Counted from the first letter of the stretch, positions 40,835-52,296 are shown. The stretch is DNA of 64,000 bases from Photobacterium carnosum (GCF_002849605.1 NZ_NPIB01000001.1:310001-374000), one strand, 5' to 3'. Notes: a model not told the origin generated them from the sequence alone. Numbers and translations are program-made.

Positions 40835-41003
40835 ATTACGATATGGAGGATTTTACACTTTGATACGAAATTAGTCTTGTCTTAAATCAATTATTTCATG
40901 CCTGAACTTAAATAATAGTTATCACTTATTAAGTGTACTATTTTGACATAAATAACCAATAATTTAGCATTTTTATCACTTATCATTTGTTTTTAACGCC
41001 AAC

Positions 41004-41032
41004 AAAAAAAGCGTACCTTTCGATACGCTTTT
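41004..41032 (-). terminator. Terminator of znuA-mepM
   Basis: On the minus strand AAAAGCGTA pairs with TACGCTTTT, then a run of seven T, 24 bases after the mepM stop. Confidence 0.88.
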
Positions 41033-41055
41033 AAGAATAACTTTTTATATTTATA

Positions 41056-42417
41056 TTAACTTGGCATTTTTATGTTTAATTGCTTTTTATACGCTTTAAC
41101 ATTACGCATAAATTGAGTTCGAGTACTACCTCTTAGCGGCTCGGCTTGTGGCAACGGCACTTTCATTGCATTGACTGGTCGCCCATTCTTGAGTAATTCA
41201 AAATGTAAATGTGGTCCTGTTGAGCGCCCAGTATTACCACTTTTTGCAATCCGTTGTCCCATTTTAACTTTATCGCCCACGTTGACTTGGCGTTTACTTA
41301 AATGCAAATAACGAGTCACATATTCACGCCCATGTTTGATCACAATATAGTTGCCCGCGAGCGAGTGATACTGTGATTTAACCACCACTCCATCACCAGC
41401 AGCGAGAATAGTAGTGCCAACAGGAACCGCAAAATCAGTACCATTATGTGGCGAGCGACGTTTGGTGATCGGATGTAGACGATTTGGATTAAATGATGAA
41501 CTAATTCGGTATGATTTAAGCGTTGGTATCCGTTTAAAACCACGGTTCAAACTACGCGCATCTTGATCATAAAATTGGTCATCAGCCCCACGAACAATAA
41601 ATATTGAATGTCCTCGACGTTGGCTTTTATAGTAAAATGCATTAATTTTACCTTTACCCACCGCTTTACCATCAATAAATTCACGATCTAATACCACCCC
41701 AAATGAATCACCTTTATGCGCATCGCGACCAAGGTTCATCTTCCACTGTAACGCTTTAACTACATTACCAATTTGGGTTGGCGTTAACCCGGCATCATGT
41801 GCAGAATTATAAAAACTACCCGAGACACGTCCAGTTAATATCACTGGCTTAATATCACCTTTTTGTTCAACTTCTTTATAGGTATACCCTTTTTTAGTTA
41901 GGGTATAAGTATCCGTCACTTTTTTACTACGAATAATACTCAGCGAAGTCAACTTACCGTCAGCATCAACTTCCCATTCTAATACTTGTCCTACACGTAA
42001 CTGTTGTACTGATTTATTAGCATCAATTAAACGGTACATCTCTGATATAGGTAAACCATATTGAGAAAATATAGCCCCTAAGGTTTCCCCAGATGAAACT
42101 CGATGTTTAGATTCTGTTTCTGCGTGGGCTTGTACTAATTGTTGTTCAATTTCATCTTTTGGAGCCTGAAATTGAGGATCATTTTGATCTAAAGATGCAC
42201 CCAGAGGTTCACTCTCGGATTCTGACAACTCAAGCCCCGTAAGATTAATTGGCACACTAATCGGGGCTGGCTTTTTAAAACTGGGGAAAGGGATTGTATG
42301 TTTAGATGGCTGCCATGCAATAGCAGCCACCATCAAAACAGTGGTTGAGAATAACGCAATTTTATGCTGCAGCGATAACATCTTCAATGATGCAACCGTA
42401 GCGATATAATATTTCAT
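41056..42417 (-). CDS. mepM: Peptidoglycan DD-endopeptidase MepM-like (M23 family)
   Basis: Cleaves peptide cross-links to allow murein growth in the periplasm. The 453-residue protein has one N-terminal membrane anchor/signal (about 17-37) and a LysM/OapA-like glycan-binding region near 100-150 (HRVSSGETLGAIFSQYG). The C-terminal M23 peptidase has the zinc motifs SPHNGTDFAVP and GPHLHFELL. E. coli MepM (YebA) is 440 residues and likewise sits beside znuA. It lies 2 bases after znuA, so it is cotranscribed and probably falls under zinc control, which fits an enzyme that needs zinc. Confidence 0.95.
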   Translation of the reverse strand: MKYYIATVASLKMLSLQHKIALFSTTVLMVAAIAWQPSKHTIPFPSFKKPAPISVPINLTGLELSESESEPLGASLDQNDPQFQAPKDEIEQQLVQAHAETESKHRVSSGETLGAIFSQYGLPISEMYRLIDANKSVQQLRVGQVLEWEVDADGKLTSLSIIRSKKVTDTYTLTKKGYTYKEVEQKGDIKPVILTGRVSGSFYNSAHDAGLTPTQIGNVVKALQWKMNLGRDAHKGDSFGVVLDREFIDGKAVGKGKINAFYYKSQRRGHSIFIVRGADDQFYDQDARSLNRGFKRIPTLKSYRISSSFNPNRLHPITKRRSPHNGTDFAVPVGTTILAAGDGVVVKSQYHSLAGNYIVIKHGREYVTRYLHLSKRQVNVGDKVKMGQRIAKSGNTGRSTGPHLHFELLKNGRPVNAMKVPLPQAEPLRGSTRTQFMRNVKAYKKQLNIKMPS

Positions 42418-42419
42418 GA

Positions 42420-43379
42420 TTAATTAAGACACTTACTAAATCGTTCTCCAAGTTCATTCAGAAAACGGACATATCCCCCCTTGCCCTCAACGATATCCGT
42501 TGCCATTGGGTCAAGAGTCCCTATTTTAACATTCGTTCCTTTGGTTACAGACTTCACAACAGCAGGCGAAAATTGTGGCTCACTAAAAACACAATACGCT
42601 TGGTTGTTTTTTAATGCTTCACGAATAGATAATAATGTTTTAGCGCCCGGACGACGATCAGGTTCAACGGTAAAGTGTCCCAGATTATCTAACTTAAATT
42701 GTTGCTCAAAATAGCCATAGCCATCATGAAAAACATAATAACCTTTATCACTTAATGGTTTTAACTGCTTATTAAGCTGAGTAACCGCTAACTGAACTTC
42801 TGTTGTGAATGTAGAAAGATTAGCTGTATATGTATTTTTATGCAACGGGTCATACTTGATCAATGCCTTAGTTATGACATTTGCTGCTTGCACTGCTTGA
42901 TCTGGTCCTAGCCATAAATGAGGGTCGATTCCATTATGGTTATGGTGATGCCCTTCATGTTCAGATGCATGATCATGTCCTTCATGCGCGTGATCTGCTT
43001 CAATTTCAGTTTCATGTCCTGCATGTTCTTGCTCATCTTCCGCATAATAACGAAAGTTAATCTCATGTTGTTGACTCAATGCAATATTTTCAGGTTTTGA
43101 TGCCATTGTTTTAACTAAAAATGACTCTAATTCAGGTCCAACCCAAACCACAAGATCGGCTTGTTTTAACTTTCTAACATCAGAGGGACGTAATGCATAA
43201 TCGTGTGGTGATGATCCTGATGGAATAACAAACTCACTGGTTGCTACACCTTGAGTTAATTCACTAACAATAAGATTTAAGGGCTTAACAGTAGTCACCA
43301 CATTAAAGGTATCAGATGCTAATGCCGAGCCAGAAGCAACAAGAGCAGTAGCACAAAATAGAGAAGTTAAACGGTGCAT
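42420..43379 (-). CDS. znuA: Zinc ABC transporter, periplasmic binding protein
   Basis: Captures zinc in the periplasm and delivers it to ZnuBC. I start at 43379 (MHRLTSLFCATALVASGSALA), which gives a clean signal peptide cleaved near residue 21. Upstream in-frame starts at 43391 and 43406 are less likely. The mature protein has the cluster A-I zinc histidines (SSPHDYAL, GIDPHLWLGP) and between them a long His/Asp/Glu-rich loop, a hallmark of ZnuA. Divergent from znuCB across a Zur-type operator. Confidence 0.96.
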   Translation of the reverse strand: MHRLTSLFCATALVASGSALASDTFNVVTTVKPLNLIVSELTQGVATSEFVIPSGSSPHDYALRPSDVRKLKQADLVVWVGPELESFLVKTMASKPENIALSQQHEINFRYYAEDEQEHAGHETEIEADHAHEGHDHASEHEGHHHNHNGIDPHLWLGPDQAVQAANVITKALIKYDPLHKNTYTANLSTFTTEVQLAVTQLNKQLKPLSDKGYYVFHDGYGYFEQQFKLDNLGHFTVEPDRRPGAKTLLSIREALKNNQAYCVFSEPQFSPAVVKSVTKGTNVKIGTLDPMATDIVEGKGGYVRFLNELGERFSKCLN

Positions 43380-43487
43380 GATTTTTCCCATAAAATATAA
43401 AAACAAAAATTATTGATTATCAGTAAAGAAATTTTTCTCTATTGGCTATAATCGGCGCGTATTAACAGTAACACATGTAAAACATAG

Positions 43488-43504
43488 ATGTTATAATATA
43501 ACAT
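43488..43504. promoter_or_regulatory. Zur-type operator between znuA and znuC
   Basis: ATGTTATAATATAACAT is a perfect 17-base palindrome and contains the core of the E. coli Zur box (consensus GAAATGTTATAWTATAACATTTC). It lies 35 bases before znuC and about 108 before znuA, well placed to repress both directions when zinc is plentiful. Confidence 0.85.
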
Positions 43505-43539
43505 AACATTTTGACAAACTCTTATTTTAAGCATGCTTT

Positions 43540-44304
43540 ATGACAACATTAGTAGAATTACAATCACTCACAGTGGCCTTCTCTGGACGTAATGTTTTAG
43601 ATAATGTTGCACTCAAATTAGAGCGTGGTGAAATCACAACTCTTATTGGTCCTAATGGCGCAGGTAAATCCACGCTAGTTAAAGTAATCACTGGATTACA
43701 AAAACCAACATTAGGAAAAGTCATTCGTCAGAAAGGAATTCGCATTGGTTATGTACCACAAAAACTACACCTTAATAGTACGTTGCCACTTTCCGTCGAT
43801 CGATTTATGCGTTTAGCTGGTCGTTATTCATTGGAACAACGCCAAGAAGCATTGACCATGGTTAACGGTTCACGCTTAATTGATAGTGACATGCACCGTT
43901 TATCAGGTGGTGAAATGCAACGGGTATTATTAGCTCGTGCATTGTTACAAAAACCTGATTTATTAGTCTTAGATGAACCCGTTCAAGGGGTTGATGTGAC
44001 GGGACAATTAGAGCTATATCGCTTAATTCAGCAATTACGTGATTTACTCAATTGTGCAATATTAATGGTTTCACATGATTTACATCTGGTCATGGCAAAA
44101 ACCGATAAAGTAATTTGTTTACAACATCATATATGTTGCTCTGGCAGCCCATTTAGTGTGACCAACCACCCTAAATATATTGCATTATTTGGCCGTCAAG
44201 CCAGTGAACAACTTGCGTTATACCAACATCAGCATAACCACCAACACGGTGATTCAACAACACCATCAACGTGCTGTAATAATCATCAGGATAATAATAA
44301 ATAA
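43540..44304 (+). CDS. znuC: Zinc ABC transporter, ATP-binding protein
   Basis: ATPase that energises zinc import. The 254-residue protein shows Walker [14 protein letters not shown] at about 37, the ABC signature [16 protein letters not shown], Walker B LLVLDEP and the H-loop MVSHDLH. The C-terminal tail after about 228 is rich in His, Asn and Gln with two cysteines (HQHNHQHGD, then STCCNNHQ) and may bind zinc. Its stop overlaps the znuB start (TAATG). Confidence 0.97.
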   Translation: MTTLVELQSLTVAFSGRNVLDNVALKLERGEITTLIGPNGAGKSTLVKVITGLQKPTLGKVIRQKGIRIGYVPQKLHLNSTLPLSVDRFMRLAGRYSLEQRQEALTMVNGSRLIDSDMHRLSGGEMQRVLLARALLQKPDLLVLDEPVQGVDVTGQLELYRLIQQLRDLLNCAILMVSHDLHLVMAKTDKVICLQHHICCSGSPFSVTNHPKYIALFGRQASEQLALYQHQHNHQHGDSTTPSTCCNNHQDNNK

Positions 44305-45089
44305 TGATTGAGTTTCTACTTCCCGCATTAATTGCGGGTATTGGGATTGCCTTATTAGCAGGTCCTTTGGGATCATTTGTTGTATGGCGAAAAATGGCTT
44401 ATTTTGGTGATACGCTGTCGCATGCGTCATTACTGGGCATAGCTTTAGGATTTTTGTTTAATATTAACTTAAACCTTGCGTTAGTTATTTGCTGCTTAGT
44501 CCTCGCGGTTATTTTGGTAACCTTACAAAAGCAACGTTATGTTGCAACAGATACCCTACTTGGTATTTTAGCCCATAGTGCATTATCACTTGGCTTAGTC
44601 GCGGTGAGCTTTTTAGACAATGTTCGTATTGATTTAATGGCGTATTTGTTTGGTGATTTACTGGCTGTTACGACCAACGACCTAATGTGGATTTATGGCG
44701 GTGGCACGATTGTGATCGCATTACTTATCTACTTATGGCGACCATTATTATCAATGACCATCAGCGAAGAAATGGCACAAGTTGAAGGCGTCAATGTTGA
44801 TTTAATGCGATTATTATTAATGTTAATGGTCGGTATGGTGATCGCTGTCGCGATGAAATTTGTGGGTGCTTTAATCATCACCTCACTGTTAATTATTCCA
44901 GCAGCAACAGCGCGACGTTTCGCTCAGAGTCCTGAATCAATGGCCGTTATTGCCTCTATTATTGGTTCAATTTCAGTGGTACTTGGACTGGCAATGTCAT
45001 GGCACTATGATACTCCTGCTGGCCCTTCCGTCGTGGTATCGGCCGCAGCACTATTTATGTTAAGTCAATTTAAGCCGACCCAACGCTAA
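44304..45089 (+). CDS. znuB: Zinc ABC transporter, membrane permease
   Basis: Channel-forming inner-membrane subunit of ZnuABC. The 261-residue ABC-3 permease has about eight membrane segments. The conserved segment [15 protein letters not shown] is near 34-48, a coupling-helix region [10 protein letters not shown] near 152, and [13 protein letters not shown] near 199. Length equals E. coli ZnuB (261). Last gene of znuCB. Confidence 0.96.
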   Translation: MIEFLLPALIAGIGIALLAGPLGSFVVWRKMAYFGDTLSHASLLGIALGFLFNINLNLALVICCLVLAVILVTLQKQRYVATDTLLGILAHSALSLGLVAVSFLDNVRIDLMAYLFGDLLAVTTNDLMWIYGGGTIVIALLIYLWRPLLSMTISEEMAQVEGVNVDLMRLLLMLMVGMVIAVAMKFVGALIITSLLIIPAATARRFAQSPESMAVIASIIGSISVVLGLAMSWHYDTPAGPSVVVSAAALFMLSQFKPTQR

Positions 45090-45117
45090 CCGTATTCATT
45101 ACATAAAAATCACCAAT

Positions 45118-45154
45118 AAAAAACCCGCAACACAATTGTGTAAGCGGGTTTTTA
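45118..45154. terminator. Bidirectional terminator between znuB and sucD
   Basis: AAAAACCCGCaACACAATTGTGTaaGCGGGTTTTT forms a long stem. The inner ACACAATTGTGT palindrome extends it, with A- and T-runs on both sides. It ends both znuCB and the sdh-suc operon. Confidence 0.9.
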
Positions 45155-45197
45155 TTAACTTAATTTTTATGCACTAAACGTTATACTCAATATTAAC

Positions 45198-46070
45198 TTA
45201 CCAATTGGTCACTTCGCGTAATGCCTTACCAATATCAGCCAAGCTTTGGACCGTTTTTACACCCGCAGCTTCAAGGGCTGCAAATTTTTCTTCTGCAGTC
45301 CCTTTCCCACCTGAAATAATTGCACCAGCATGGCCCATACGTTTACCTTCAGGCGCAGTAACACCTGCAATATATGACACTACAGGTTTAGTAACATTGG
45401 CTTTAATATATACAGCTGCTTCTTCTTCTGCAGTACCACCAATTTCACCAATCATTACAATCGCTTCTGTCGCCGGATCTTTTTCAAACATTTCAAGAAT
45501 ATCAATAAAATTAGAGCCAGGAATCGGATCACCACCGATACCAACACACGTTGATTGACCAAAGCCTTCATCGGTTGTTTGCTTTACGGCTTCATACGTT
45601 AAAGTTCCTGATCGTGAAACAATACCCACTTTACCTGCTTTATGAATATGACCGGGCATGATCCCAATCTTACACTCATCCGGTGTAATAATACCTGGGC
45701 AGTTAGGGCCGATCATACGTACGCCTTTAGCATCTAAACGTACTTTAACATCCAGCATATCTAAGGTCGGAATACCTTCAGTAATAGTAACAATCAGCTC
45801 AACACCTGCATCAATGGCTTCTAAAATCGCATCTTTACAAAAAGGAGCAGGTACATAAATGACGGTTGCCGTTGCGCCCGTTGCTTTAACCGCATCACGG
45901 ACTGTATTAAATACAGGTAAGCCCAGATGCATCATGCCACCTTTTCCCGGAGACACACCGCCGACAAGTTGTGTACCGTAAGCAAGCGCTTGTTCTGAAT
46001 GAAATGAACCTTGGCTACCAGTAAAACCTTGGCAAATGACTTTAGTATCTTTATTAATAAGTATCGACAT
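45198..46070 (-). CDS. sucD: Succinyl-CoA synthetase, alpha subunit
   Basis: Makes succinate, CoA and ATP from succinyl-CoA in the TCA cycle. The 290-residue subunit has the CoA-binding Rossmann part ([17 protein letters not shown]) and [19 protein letters not shown]. The phosphorylated His lies in [17 protein letters not shown] near 247. E. coli SucD is 289 residues. It overlaps sucC by one base and is the last gene of sdhCDAB-sucABCD. Confidence 0.98.
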   Translation of the reverse strand: MSILINKDTKVICQGFTGSQGSFHSEQALAYGTQLVGGVSPGKGGMMHLGLPVFNTVRDAVKATGATATVIYVPAPFCKDAILEAIDAGVELIVTITEGIPTLDMLDVKVRLDAKGVRMIGPNCPGIITPDECKIGIMPGHIHKAGKVGIVSRSGTLTYEAVKQTTDEGFGQSTCVGIGGDPIPGSNFIDILEMFEKDPATEAIVMIGEIGGTAEEEAAVYIKANVTKPVVSYIAGVTAPEGKRMGHAGAIISGGKGTAEEKFAALEAAGVKTVQSLADIGKALREVTNW

Positions 46071-47236
46071 TATTTACCCTCCGCAGCAGCAACAACTTTC
46101 TCAGCGGCTTCTGTTAACGAAGTGGCAGCAATAATATTGAGACCACTATCAGCCAGTTTTGCAGTGCCAACTTCAGCATTATTACCTTCAAGACGTACCA
46201 CAACCGGCACTTTCACACCGACTTCTGCAATAGCACCAATGATACCGTCAGCAATCAAATCACAACGTACAATACCGCCAAAAATATTCACTAAAACGGC
46301 TTTTACATTACTGTCTGAAAGAATAATTTTAAACGCTTCTGTGACGCGTTCTTTGGTTGCACCACCACCAACATCTAAAAAGTTTGCTGGATGACCACCA
46401 TGAAGATTAACAATATCCATCGTTCCCATCGCTAAACCAGCACCATTGACCATACAGCCAATATTACCGTCAAGTGCAACGTAATTAAGCTCCCACTGTG
46501 CAGCATGGGCTTCTCGTTCATCTTCTTGTGAAGCATCATGCATTTGGCGTAATTTAGGCTGGCGATATAATGCATTCGCATCAACATTCACTTTGCCATC
46601 TAAACAGAGAAGTGTACCGTTCCCCGTAATAATAAGAGGATTCACTTCAAGCAATGCTAGATCACACTCAGCAAACATCTTACCAAGCCCTAAAAATATC
46701 GTGGTAAATTGTTTTACTTGATCGCCTTGTAAACCGAGTTTAAAAGCTAATTCTCGCCCTTGATAAGGTTGAGGTCCCACTAAAGGATCTATCGCTACTT
46801 TATGAATGAGATGAGGTGTTTCTTCAGCTACTTTTTCAATTTCCACACCACCTTCTGTCGATGCCATGAAAACAATACGCTGTGAACTACGATCAACAAC
46901 TGCGCCAAGATATAATTCGGTCGCAATACTAGATGCAGCTTCTACCAATACTTTTGTTACGGGTTGACCCATAGCATCCGTCTGGTAAGTCACTAAGTTT
47001 TTACCTAACCAACGTTGAGCAAATTGCTTAATACCTTCTTTGTTATCATGTAGCTCAACACCACCAGCCTTTCCTCGACCACCAGCGTGAACTTGACATT
47101 TTACCACCCATTTTTCACCGCCAATTTTACCTGTTGCTTCTGCTGCTTCTTGTGGGGTATCACAAGCATAGCCTTCTGGCACAGGTAAACCATATTCAGC
47201 GAATAGTTGTTTTGCTTGATACTCGTGCAAATTCAT
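46070..47236 (-). CDS. sucC: Succinyl-CoA synthetase, beta subunit
   Basis: Nucleotide-binding partner of SucD. The 388-residue protein starts [20 protein letters not shown], has the ATP-grasp domain with [16 protein letters not shown] and the metal-binding LLEVNPLI. The C-terminal CoA ligase domain has [17 protein letters not shown]. Length identical to E. coli SucC (388). It is separated from sucB by 145 bases with a perfect inverted repeat, larger than the other gaps in the operon. Confidence 0.98.
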   Translation of the reverse strand: MNLHEYQAKQLFAEYGLPVPEGYACDTPQEAAEATGKIGGEKWVVKCQVHAGGRGKAGGVELHDNKEGIKQFAQRWLGKNLVTYQTDAMGQPVTKVLVEAASSIATELYLGAVVDRSSQRIVFMASTEGGVEIEKVAEETPHLIHKVAIDPLVGPQPYQGRELAFKLGLQGDQVKQFTTIFLGLGKMFAECDLALLEVNPLIITGNGTLLCLDGKVNVDANALYRQPKLRQMHDASQEDEREAHAAQWELNYVALDGNIGCMVNGAGLAMGTMDIVNLHGGHPANFLDVGGGATKERVTEAFKIILSDSNVKAVLVNIFGGIVRCDLIADGIIGAIAEVGVKVPVVVRLEGNNAEVGTAKLADSGLNIIAATSLTEAAEKVVAAAEGK

Positions 47237-47337
47237 AATGTTTTATCCCTTTGGGACTCATTAAATCCATTTGAGATATTCTTTGATACCTCTTCATCAC
47301 TACGTCATATTTACTGTTTTCATTAAACGGGAAGGAA

Positions 47338-47370
47338 GTTAACCGAATAATGAGCACTGATTCGGTTAAC
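47338..47370 (-). repeat. Perfect inverted repeat between sucB and sucC
   Basis: GTTAACCGAAT (47338-47348) is exactly complementary to ATTCGGTTAAC (47360-47370), with an 11-base loop. It begins 11 bases after the sucB stop on the transcribed strand. No T-run follows, so it is not a standard terminator. An RNA-processing or stability element, or an operator, is possible. Confidence 0.6.
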
Positions 47371-47381
47371 TATTTAGTCCT

Positions 47382-48602
47382 TTATACGTCGAGTAATAAA
47401 CGGGTTGGATCTTCAAGTAATTCTTTAATTGTTACTAAATAACCCACAGATTCACGACCATCAACTAAACGATGATCATAAGAAAGTGCAAGGTACATCA
47501 TTGGCAAAATTTCAACTTGACCATTAACTGCCATCGGACGATCTTGGATTTTATGCATACCTAAGATAGCCGCTTGAGGTAGGTTAATAATTGGCGTTGA
47601 CATTAACGAACCAAATACCCCGCCGTTAGTAATGGTAAAATTACCACCAATAAGATCATCAACCGTTAATTTACCATCACGACCTTTAAGCGCTAAGTCA
47701 CGAATACCTTTTTCAATCTCAGCCAAACTTAACTTATCACAATCTCGCAACACGGGGGTAACTAAACCACGAGGTGTTGAGACGGCAATGCTAATATCAA
47801 AGAAGTTATGATAAACAATGTCATCACCATCAATCGATGCATTCACTTCTGGGTAGCGCTTTAATGCTTCAACAACCGCCTTCACATAGAACGACATAAA
47901 GCCAAGACGAATACCATGGCGCTGCTCAAACACATCTTTATATTGCTTACGCAGATCCATAATTGGCTTCATATTAACTTCATTAAATGTTGTTAACATG
48001 GCGGTACTGTTTTTCGCTTCCAGCAAACGTTCAGCAACGCGCTTACGTAATCGTGTCATTGGTACACGCTTTTCACTGCGGTGCGCTAAAGGTAATTCAT
48101 GCTCAATTTTAGCTTCCACTGTTTTTGGTGTCGCAGCGACTGCTACAATATTTTTCAAGTAAGTATCAACATCTTCACGAGTAATACGTCCACCAACACC
48201 GGTACCCTTTACTTTTTCAGCCGCAATACCATGTTCACCTAATAAACGGCGCACAGCAGGGCTTAATGCTTCGCTATTTTCTTCGTTTAATGACGCTGTA
48301 TTACGTTTATTTGGCGATGATTCAGCATCAGCCAACACATCTAATGTTGGTTCGCCTGCAACAGCATTAACTCTGATTTTACCAATCAATTGCCGAGTTA
48401 ATACTGTTGTCCCTTCTATCTCAAAAATAGCCTCTAACACACCATCTTCAGGAGCCGGAACTTCAAGTACAACTTTATCAGTTTCAATGTCAACCAAGAC
48501 CTCATCACGAGTAACAGTGTCACCGGGTTGTTTGTGCCATGTGGCTACAGTTGCATCAGCAACAGATTCCGGAAGGTCAGGAACCAGAATTTCGATTGTC
48601 AT
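47382..48602 (-). CDS. sucB: 2-oxoglutarate dehydrogenase E2, dihydrolipoyl succinyltransferase
   Basis: Core subunit that transfers the succinyl group to CoA. The 406-residue protein has one lipoyl domain with the modified lysine in [14 protein letters not shown] (near 43). The E1/E3-binding domain (about 107-145, [13 protein letters not shown]) follows, then the catalytic domain with the active-site [12 protein letters not shown]. Length matches E. coli SucB (405). It follows sucA after 26 bases. E3 (lpd) is not in this window. Confidence 0.98.
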   Translation of the reverse strand: MTIEILVPDLPESVADATVATWHKQPGDTVTRDEVLVDIETDKVVLEVPAPEDGVLEAIFEIEGTTVLTRQLIGKIRVNAVAGEPTLDVLADAESSPNKRNTASLNEENSEALSPAVRRLLGEHGIAAEKVKGTGVGGRITREDVDTYLKNIVAVAATPKTVEAKIEHELPLAHRSEKRVPMTRLRKRVAERLLEAKNSTAMLTTFNEVNMKPIMDLRKQYKDVFEQRHGIRLGFMSFYVKAVVEALKRYPEVNASIDGDDIVYHNFFDISIAVSTPRGLVTPVLRDCDKLSLAEIEKGIRDLALKGRDGKLTVDDLIGGNFTITNGGVFGSLMSTPIINLPQAAILGMHKIQDRPMAVNGQVEILPMMYLALSYDHRLVDGRESVGYLVTIKELLEDPTRLLLDV

Positions 48603-48628
48603 ATCGGTATTGTCCTTTTGTTCTCGTT

Positions 48629-51460
48629 CTAATTATTAGAATGGTCTTGAGATTCAATAGTTAATGCGTCTTCAACTAACGCTTTTTGTTGTTTCAAGTG
48701 TACAGACATATACCCTACAGCGGGTGATGCTGATGCTGGACGTCCGGCATAACGTAATAGTGATCCGGCAGGTAAAGCAGAATAGAAATTATGTTGACTA
48801 GAATACCATGCCCCTTGATTTTGAGGTTCTTCCTGACACCACACGAAATCTGTTACATGTTTATAATCTGCAATAGCCGCTTCAACATCTTCTTTCGGGA
48901 AAGGATACAATTGTTCAATCCGCACAATTGCAACATTCGTCTGTTCATTTTTACGGCGTTGCTCTAACAAATCGTAATACACTTTACCTGAACAGAATAC
49001 CACCCGCTGTACGTTTTGAGCGGGTAATTCATCCACCTCACCAATGGCAGCGAAGAAAGTACCGTTCGCCAATTCATCCAATGTCGATGTACACAATGGA
49101 TGACGCAACAATGACTTAGGTGACATTACAATCAGAGGACGGCGCATTGGACGTACAACTTGACGGCGAATCATATGATAAACTTGAGCAGGTGTTGATG
49201 GCACAACTACTTGCATATTCTGTTCAGCACATAATTGTAAATAGCGTTCAAGACGTGCCGATGAATGTTCAGGGCCTTGACCTTCATATCCATGAGGCAA
49301 TAGCATGGTTAAACCACACATCCGGCCCCACTTTTGTTCGCCAGAACTAATAAATTGATCAATCACCACTTGAGCACCATTAGCAAAATCACCAAACTGC
49401 GCTTCCCAGATAGTTAAACCACTGGGCTCAGCGGTTGCATAACCATATTCAAACGCAAGCACAGCTTCTTCAGATAACACTGAATCAATCACTTCAAATG
49501 GCCCTTGACCATTGTGAATATGAGTTAATGGAATATAGGTACTGGCATCTTCTTGATTATGTAATACCGCATGACGGTGGAAAAACGTACCTCGACCTGA
49601 ATCTTGGCCAGTAATACGGATTCGATGCCCTTCATCAACCAATGTTGCATACGCCAAGTTTTCAGCCATCCCCCAATCAAAGGCTTTCTCACCCGCAAAC
49701 ATGGCTAAGCGATCGTTATAAATTTTTTGAACGCGGCTTTGTAATTGATGACTGGCTGGATATTGGCATAAACGACTACCAAGCTCTTGCAAACGCTGCT
49801 CATCAACTTTACTGTTCCAATCAATTGTCCAGTCATGACCTAAATAAGGAGCCCAATCGACAGAATGTAATTTCATTGGTCGCCATTCTTTAACAACACA
49901 CTCACCACGATCTAATGCATCACGATATTCATTCACTAAACCTGTTGCGATATCTAAACCAAACGCACCAATTTCAGTTAAATAGTCAGCATATAATTTA
50001 CGTGGCGTTGGGTGCTTTTTAATTTTTTGATACATCAATGGCTGGGTAGCATTGGGTTCATCAGCTTCGTTATGACCATGACGGCGATAACAGACCAAAT
50101 CAATCACCACATCACGCTTAAACTCATGGCGATAATCAAACGCCAGTCGCGTCACAAAAGCAACCGCTTCAGGATCATCCGCATTTACGTGGAAAATAGG
50201 CGCCTGTACCATTTTAGCAATATCAGTACAGTATTCAGTTGAGCGTGTATCTTGTGGGTTTGACGTCGTAAAACCCACTTGGTTATTGATAACAATACGA
50301 ACCGTACCGCCAACACTATAACCACGCGCTTGAGACATATTAAAGGTTTCAGCAACAACACCTTGACCTGCAATAGCTGAATCACCGTGAATAGTAATCG
50401 GCAACACTTTATCGCCAGTATCATCACCTAAACGATCTTGTCGTGCTCGCACTGAACCGACAACCACTGGATTTACAATCTCAAGGTGTGATGGGTTAAA
50501 TGCTAATGCTAGATGAACATCACCACCAGGGGTTGCAAAATCAGCAGAAAAACCTTGATGATATTTCACATCACCGGTTCCCCAACTTTCACCATGTTTA
50601 CCTGCAAATTCATCAAATAAATCTTGCGGCTTTTTACCTAATACGTTAACTAACATATTTAAGCGGCCACGGTGAGCCATGCCCACAACTACTTCACGCA
50701 CACCTTGTGAGCCTGCATGACGAATTAACTCTTTCATCATTGGAATCATGGCATCGCCACCTTCTAATGAGAAACGTTTTGCTCCTGGGAATTTTGCACC
50801 TAAATAACGCTCAAGACCTTCAGCTGCCGTTAATTCATCAAGAAAACACAATTGTTCTTCAGCAGTAAAAGACCCTGTACCCATGACTGATTCAAGTCGC
50901 TGTTGGATCCAACGTTTTTCATCAGTATCAGTAATATGCATATATTCAGCACCAATTGACCCACAATAGGTCTTTTTAAGTGCGGCATATATTTCACTGA
51001 GTTTCATGGTTTCTTGGCCAATCGCAAACGAACCAACATTGAATGTTTCATTGAAGTCATCAGCGGTTAACGAGTGAAACTCAGGATCGAGATCAGCAAC
51101 ATGATCACGTTGCCATAACCCCAAGGGATCTAGATTGGCATTTTGATGACCACGAAAACGATAAGCATTGATTAACTGCAATACTTTAACTTGCTTAGCA
51201 TCAACATCAGGATCGTTAACGACAGCACTTAAAAAATGGGTTTCTTTTGCTAGACGTCTAAAGTAATCACGTACACGAGAGTGAGGCTGTTCAATAATTA
51301 CGTTATTAACAATAGGCAGATCAACAAATACTTTTTGCCATTGGATATCAACTAACTCTGGATCGCTAAGATACAACTCGTAAAGATCTTCTATATAAGT
51401 TGCGTTGGCGCCAGCTAAATGTGAAGACTCAAGCCATGCCTTCATAACGCTATTCTGCAT
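48629..51460 (-). CDS. sucA: 2-oxoglutarate dehydrogenase E1
   Basis: Thiamine-diphosphate enzyme that decarboxylates 2-oxoglutarate and passes succinyl to the lipoyl group of SucB. The 943-residue protein begins [19 protein letters not shown], very like E. coli SucA (933). Thiamine- and metal-binding blocks include [24 protein letters not shown], and [14 protein letters not shown]. The C-terminal transketolase-like half has EFGYATAEP and [17 protein letters not shown]. Upstream are sdhB and a 107-base gap. Confidence 0.98.
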   Translation of the reverse strand: MQNSVMKAWLESSHLAGANATYIEDLYELYLSDPELVDIQWQKVFVDLPIVNNVIIEQPHSRVRDYFRRLAKETHFLSAVVNDPDVDAKQVKVLQLINAYRFRGHQNANLDPLGLWQRDHVADLDPEFHSLTADDFNETFNVGSFAIGQETMKLSEIYAALKKTYCGSIGAEYMHITDTDEKRWIQQRLESVMGTGSFTAEEQLCFLDELTAAEGLERYLGAKFPGAKRFSLEGGDAMIPMMKELIRHAGSQGVREVVVGMAHRGRLNMLVNVLGKKPQDLFDEFAGKHGESWGTGDVKYHQGFSADFATPGGDVHLALAFNPSHLEIVNPVVVGSVRARQDRLGDDTGDKVLPITIHGDSAIAGQGVVAETFNMSQARGYSVGGTVRIVINNQVGFTTSNPQDTRSTEYCTDIAKMVQAPIFHVNADDPEAVAFVTRLAFDYRHEFKRDVVIDLVCYRRHGHNEADEPNATQPLMYQKIKKHPTPRKLYADYLTEIGAFGLDIATGLVNEYRDALDRGECVVKEWRPMKLHSVDWAPYLGHDWTIDWNSKVDEQRLQELGSRLCQYPASHQLQSRVQKIYNDRLAMFAGEKAFDWGMAENLAYATLVDEGHRIRITGQDSGRGTFFHRHAVLHNQEDASTYIPLTHIHNGQGPFEVIDSVLSEEAVLAFEYGYATAEPSGLTIWEAQFGDFANGAQVVIDQFISSGEQKWGRMCGLTMLLPHGYEGQGPEHSSARLERYLQLCAEQNMQVVVPSTPAQVYHMIRRQVVRPMRRPLIVMSPKSLLRHPLCTSTLDELANGTFFAAIGEVDELPAQNVQRVVFCSGKVYYDLLEQRRKNEQTNVAIVRIEQLYPFPKEDVEAAIADYKHVTDFVWCQEEPQNQGAWYSSQHNFYSALPAGSLLRYAGRPASASPAVGYMSVHLKQQKALVEDALTIESQDHSNN

Positions 51461-51567
51461 TATTTTCCCTTAACTACTGATTTATCGCCATTGGCATCGG
51501 TCTAATACCGAGCATTCCGGTTAGTGAGTCTTGCAAACAACATTGACTCACTAACATATCGATATTT

Positions 51568-52281
51568 TTAAACTGCTCGCTTAAGCAGCATAGATTTTAT
51601 GTGTCCAATCGCTTTGGTGGGATTTAATCCCTTAGGACAAACATTTACACAGTTCATTATGCCATGGCAACGAAAAACACTAAATGCATCATCGAGATCA
51701 GATAATCTTTCATCCGTTGCCGTATCACGGCTATCAATTAACCATCGATAGGCCGCCAATAAACCGGCGGGGCCAATAAACTTATCAGGATTCCACCAAA
51801 ATGATGGGCATGCGGTTGAGCAACAGGCACACATAATACATTCATATAGACCATCTAACTGCGCACGATCTTCAGGTGATTGCAGATTTTCTCTTGCAGG
51901 CGGAAGAGTGGCATTATCAATTAGAAATGGTTTTACTTTTTCATAGTTACTGTAGAACTGGCCCATATCAATGATTAAATCACGAATCACGGGCAACCCT
52001 GGTAACGGACGAATAACAATCGCACTGGTATTAATTAAAGCTGATAATGGCGTAATACAAGCTAAACCATTCTTACCATTCATATTAATACCATCAGAAC
52101 CACACACTCCCTCACGGCAAGAGCGACGGAAAGACAAGCTAGCATCTTGTTCTTTAAGTAAAATTAACGCGTCTAGTACCATCATATCTGAGCCATCAGG
52201 TACATCAAGCTGATAATCTTGCATATACGGAACATCATCAGCATCTGGGTTGTAACGGTAAATTGAAAAATTCAGTTTCAT
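51568..52281 (-). CDS. sdhB: Succinate dehydrogenase iron-sulfur subunit
   Basis: Passes electrons from SdhA flavin to quinone. The 237-residue protein has the 2Fe-2S cysteines in RSCREGVCGSDG and a fourth Cys in GLACI. The 4Fe-4S motif is CIMCACCSTACPSF, and the 3Fe-4S motif includes CHGIMNCVNVCPKGLNP. It lies 15 bases after sdhA. E. coli SdhB is 238 residues. Confidence 0.98.
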   Translation of the reverse strand: MKLNFSIYRYNPDADDVPYMQDYQLDVPDGSDMMVLDALILLKEQDASLSFRRSCREGVCGSDGINMNGKNGLACITPLSALINTSAIVIRPLPGLPVIRDLIIDMGQFYSNYEKVKPFLIDNATLPPARENLQSPEDRAQLDGLYECIMCACCSTACPSFWWNPDKFIGPAGLLAAYRWLIDSRDTATDERLSDLDDAFSVFRCHGIMNCVNVCPKGLNPTKAIGHIKSMLLKRAV

Positions 52282-52296
52282 CGTGGTGATCTCCCG

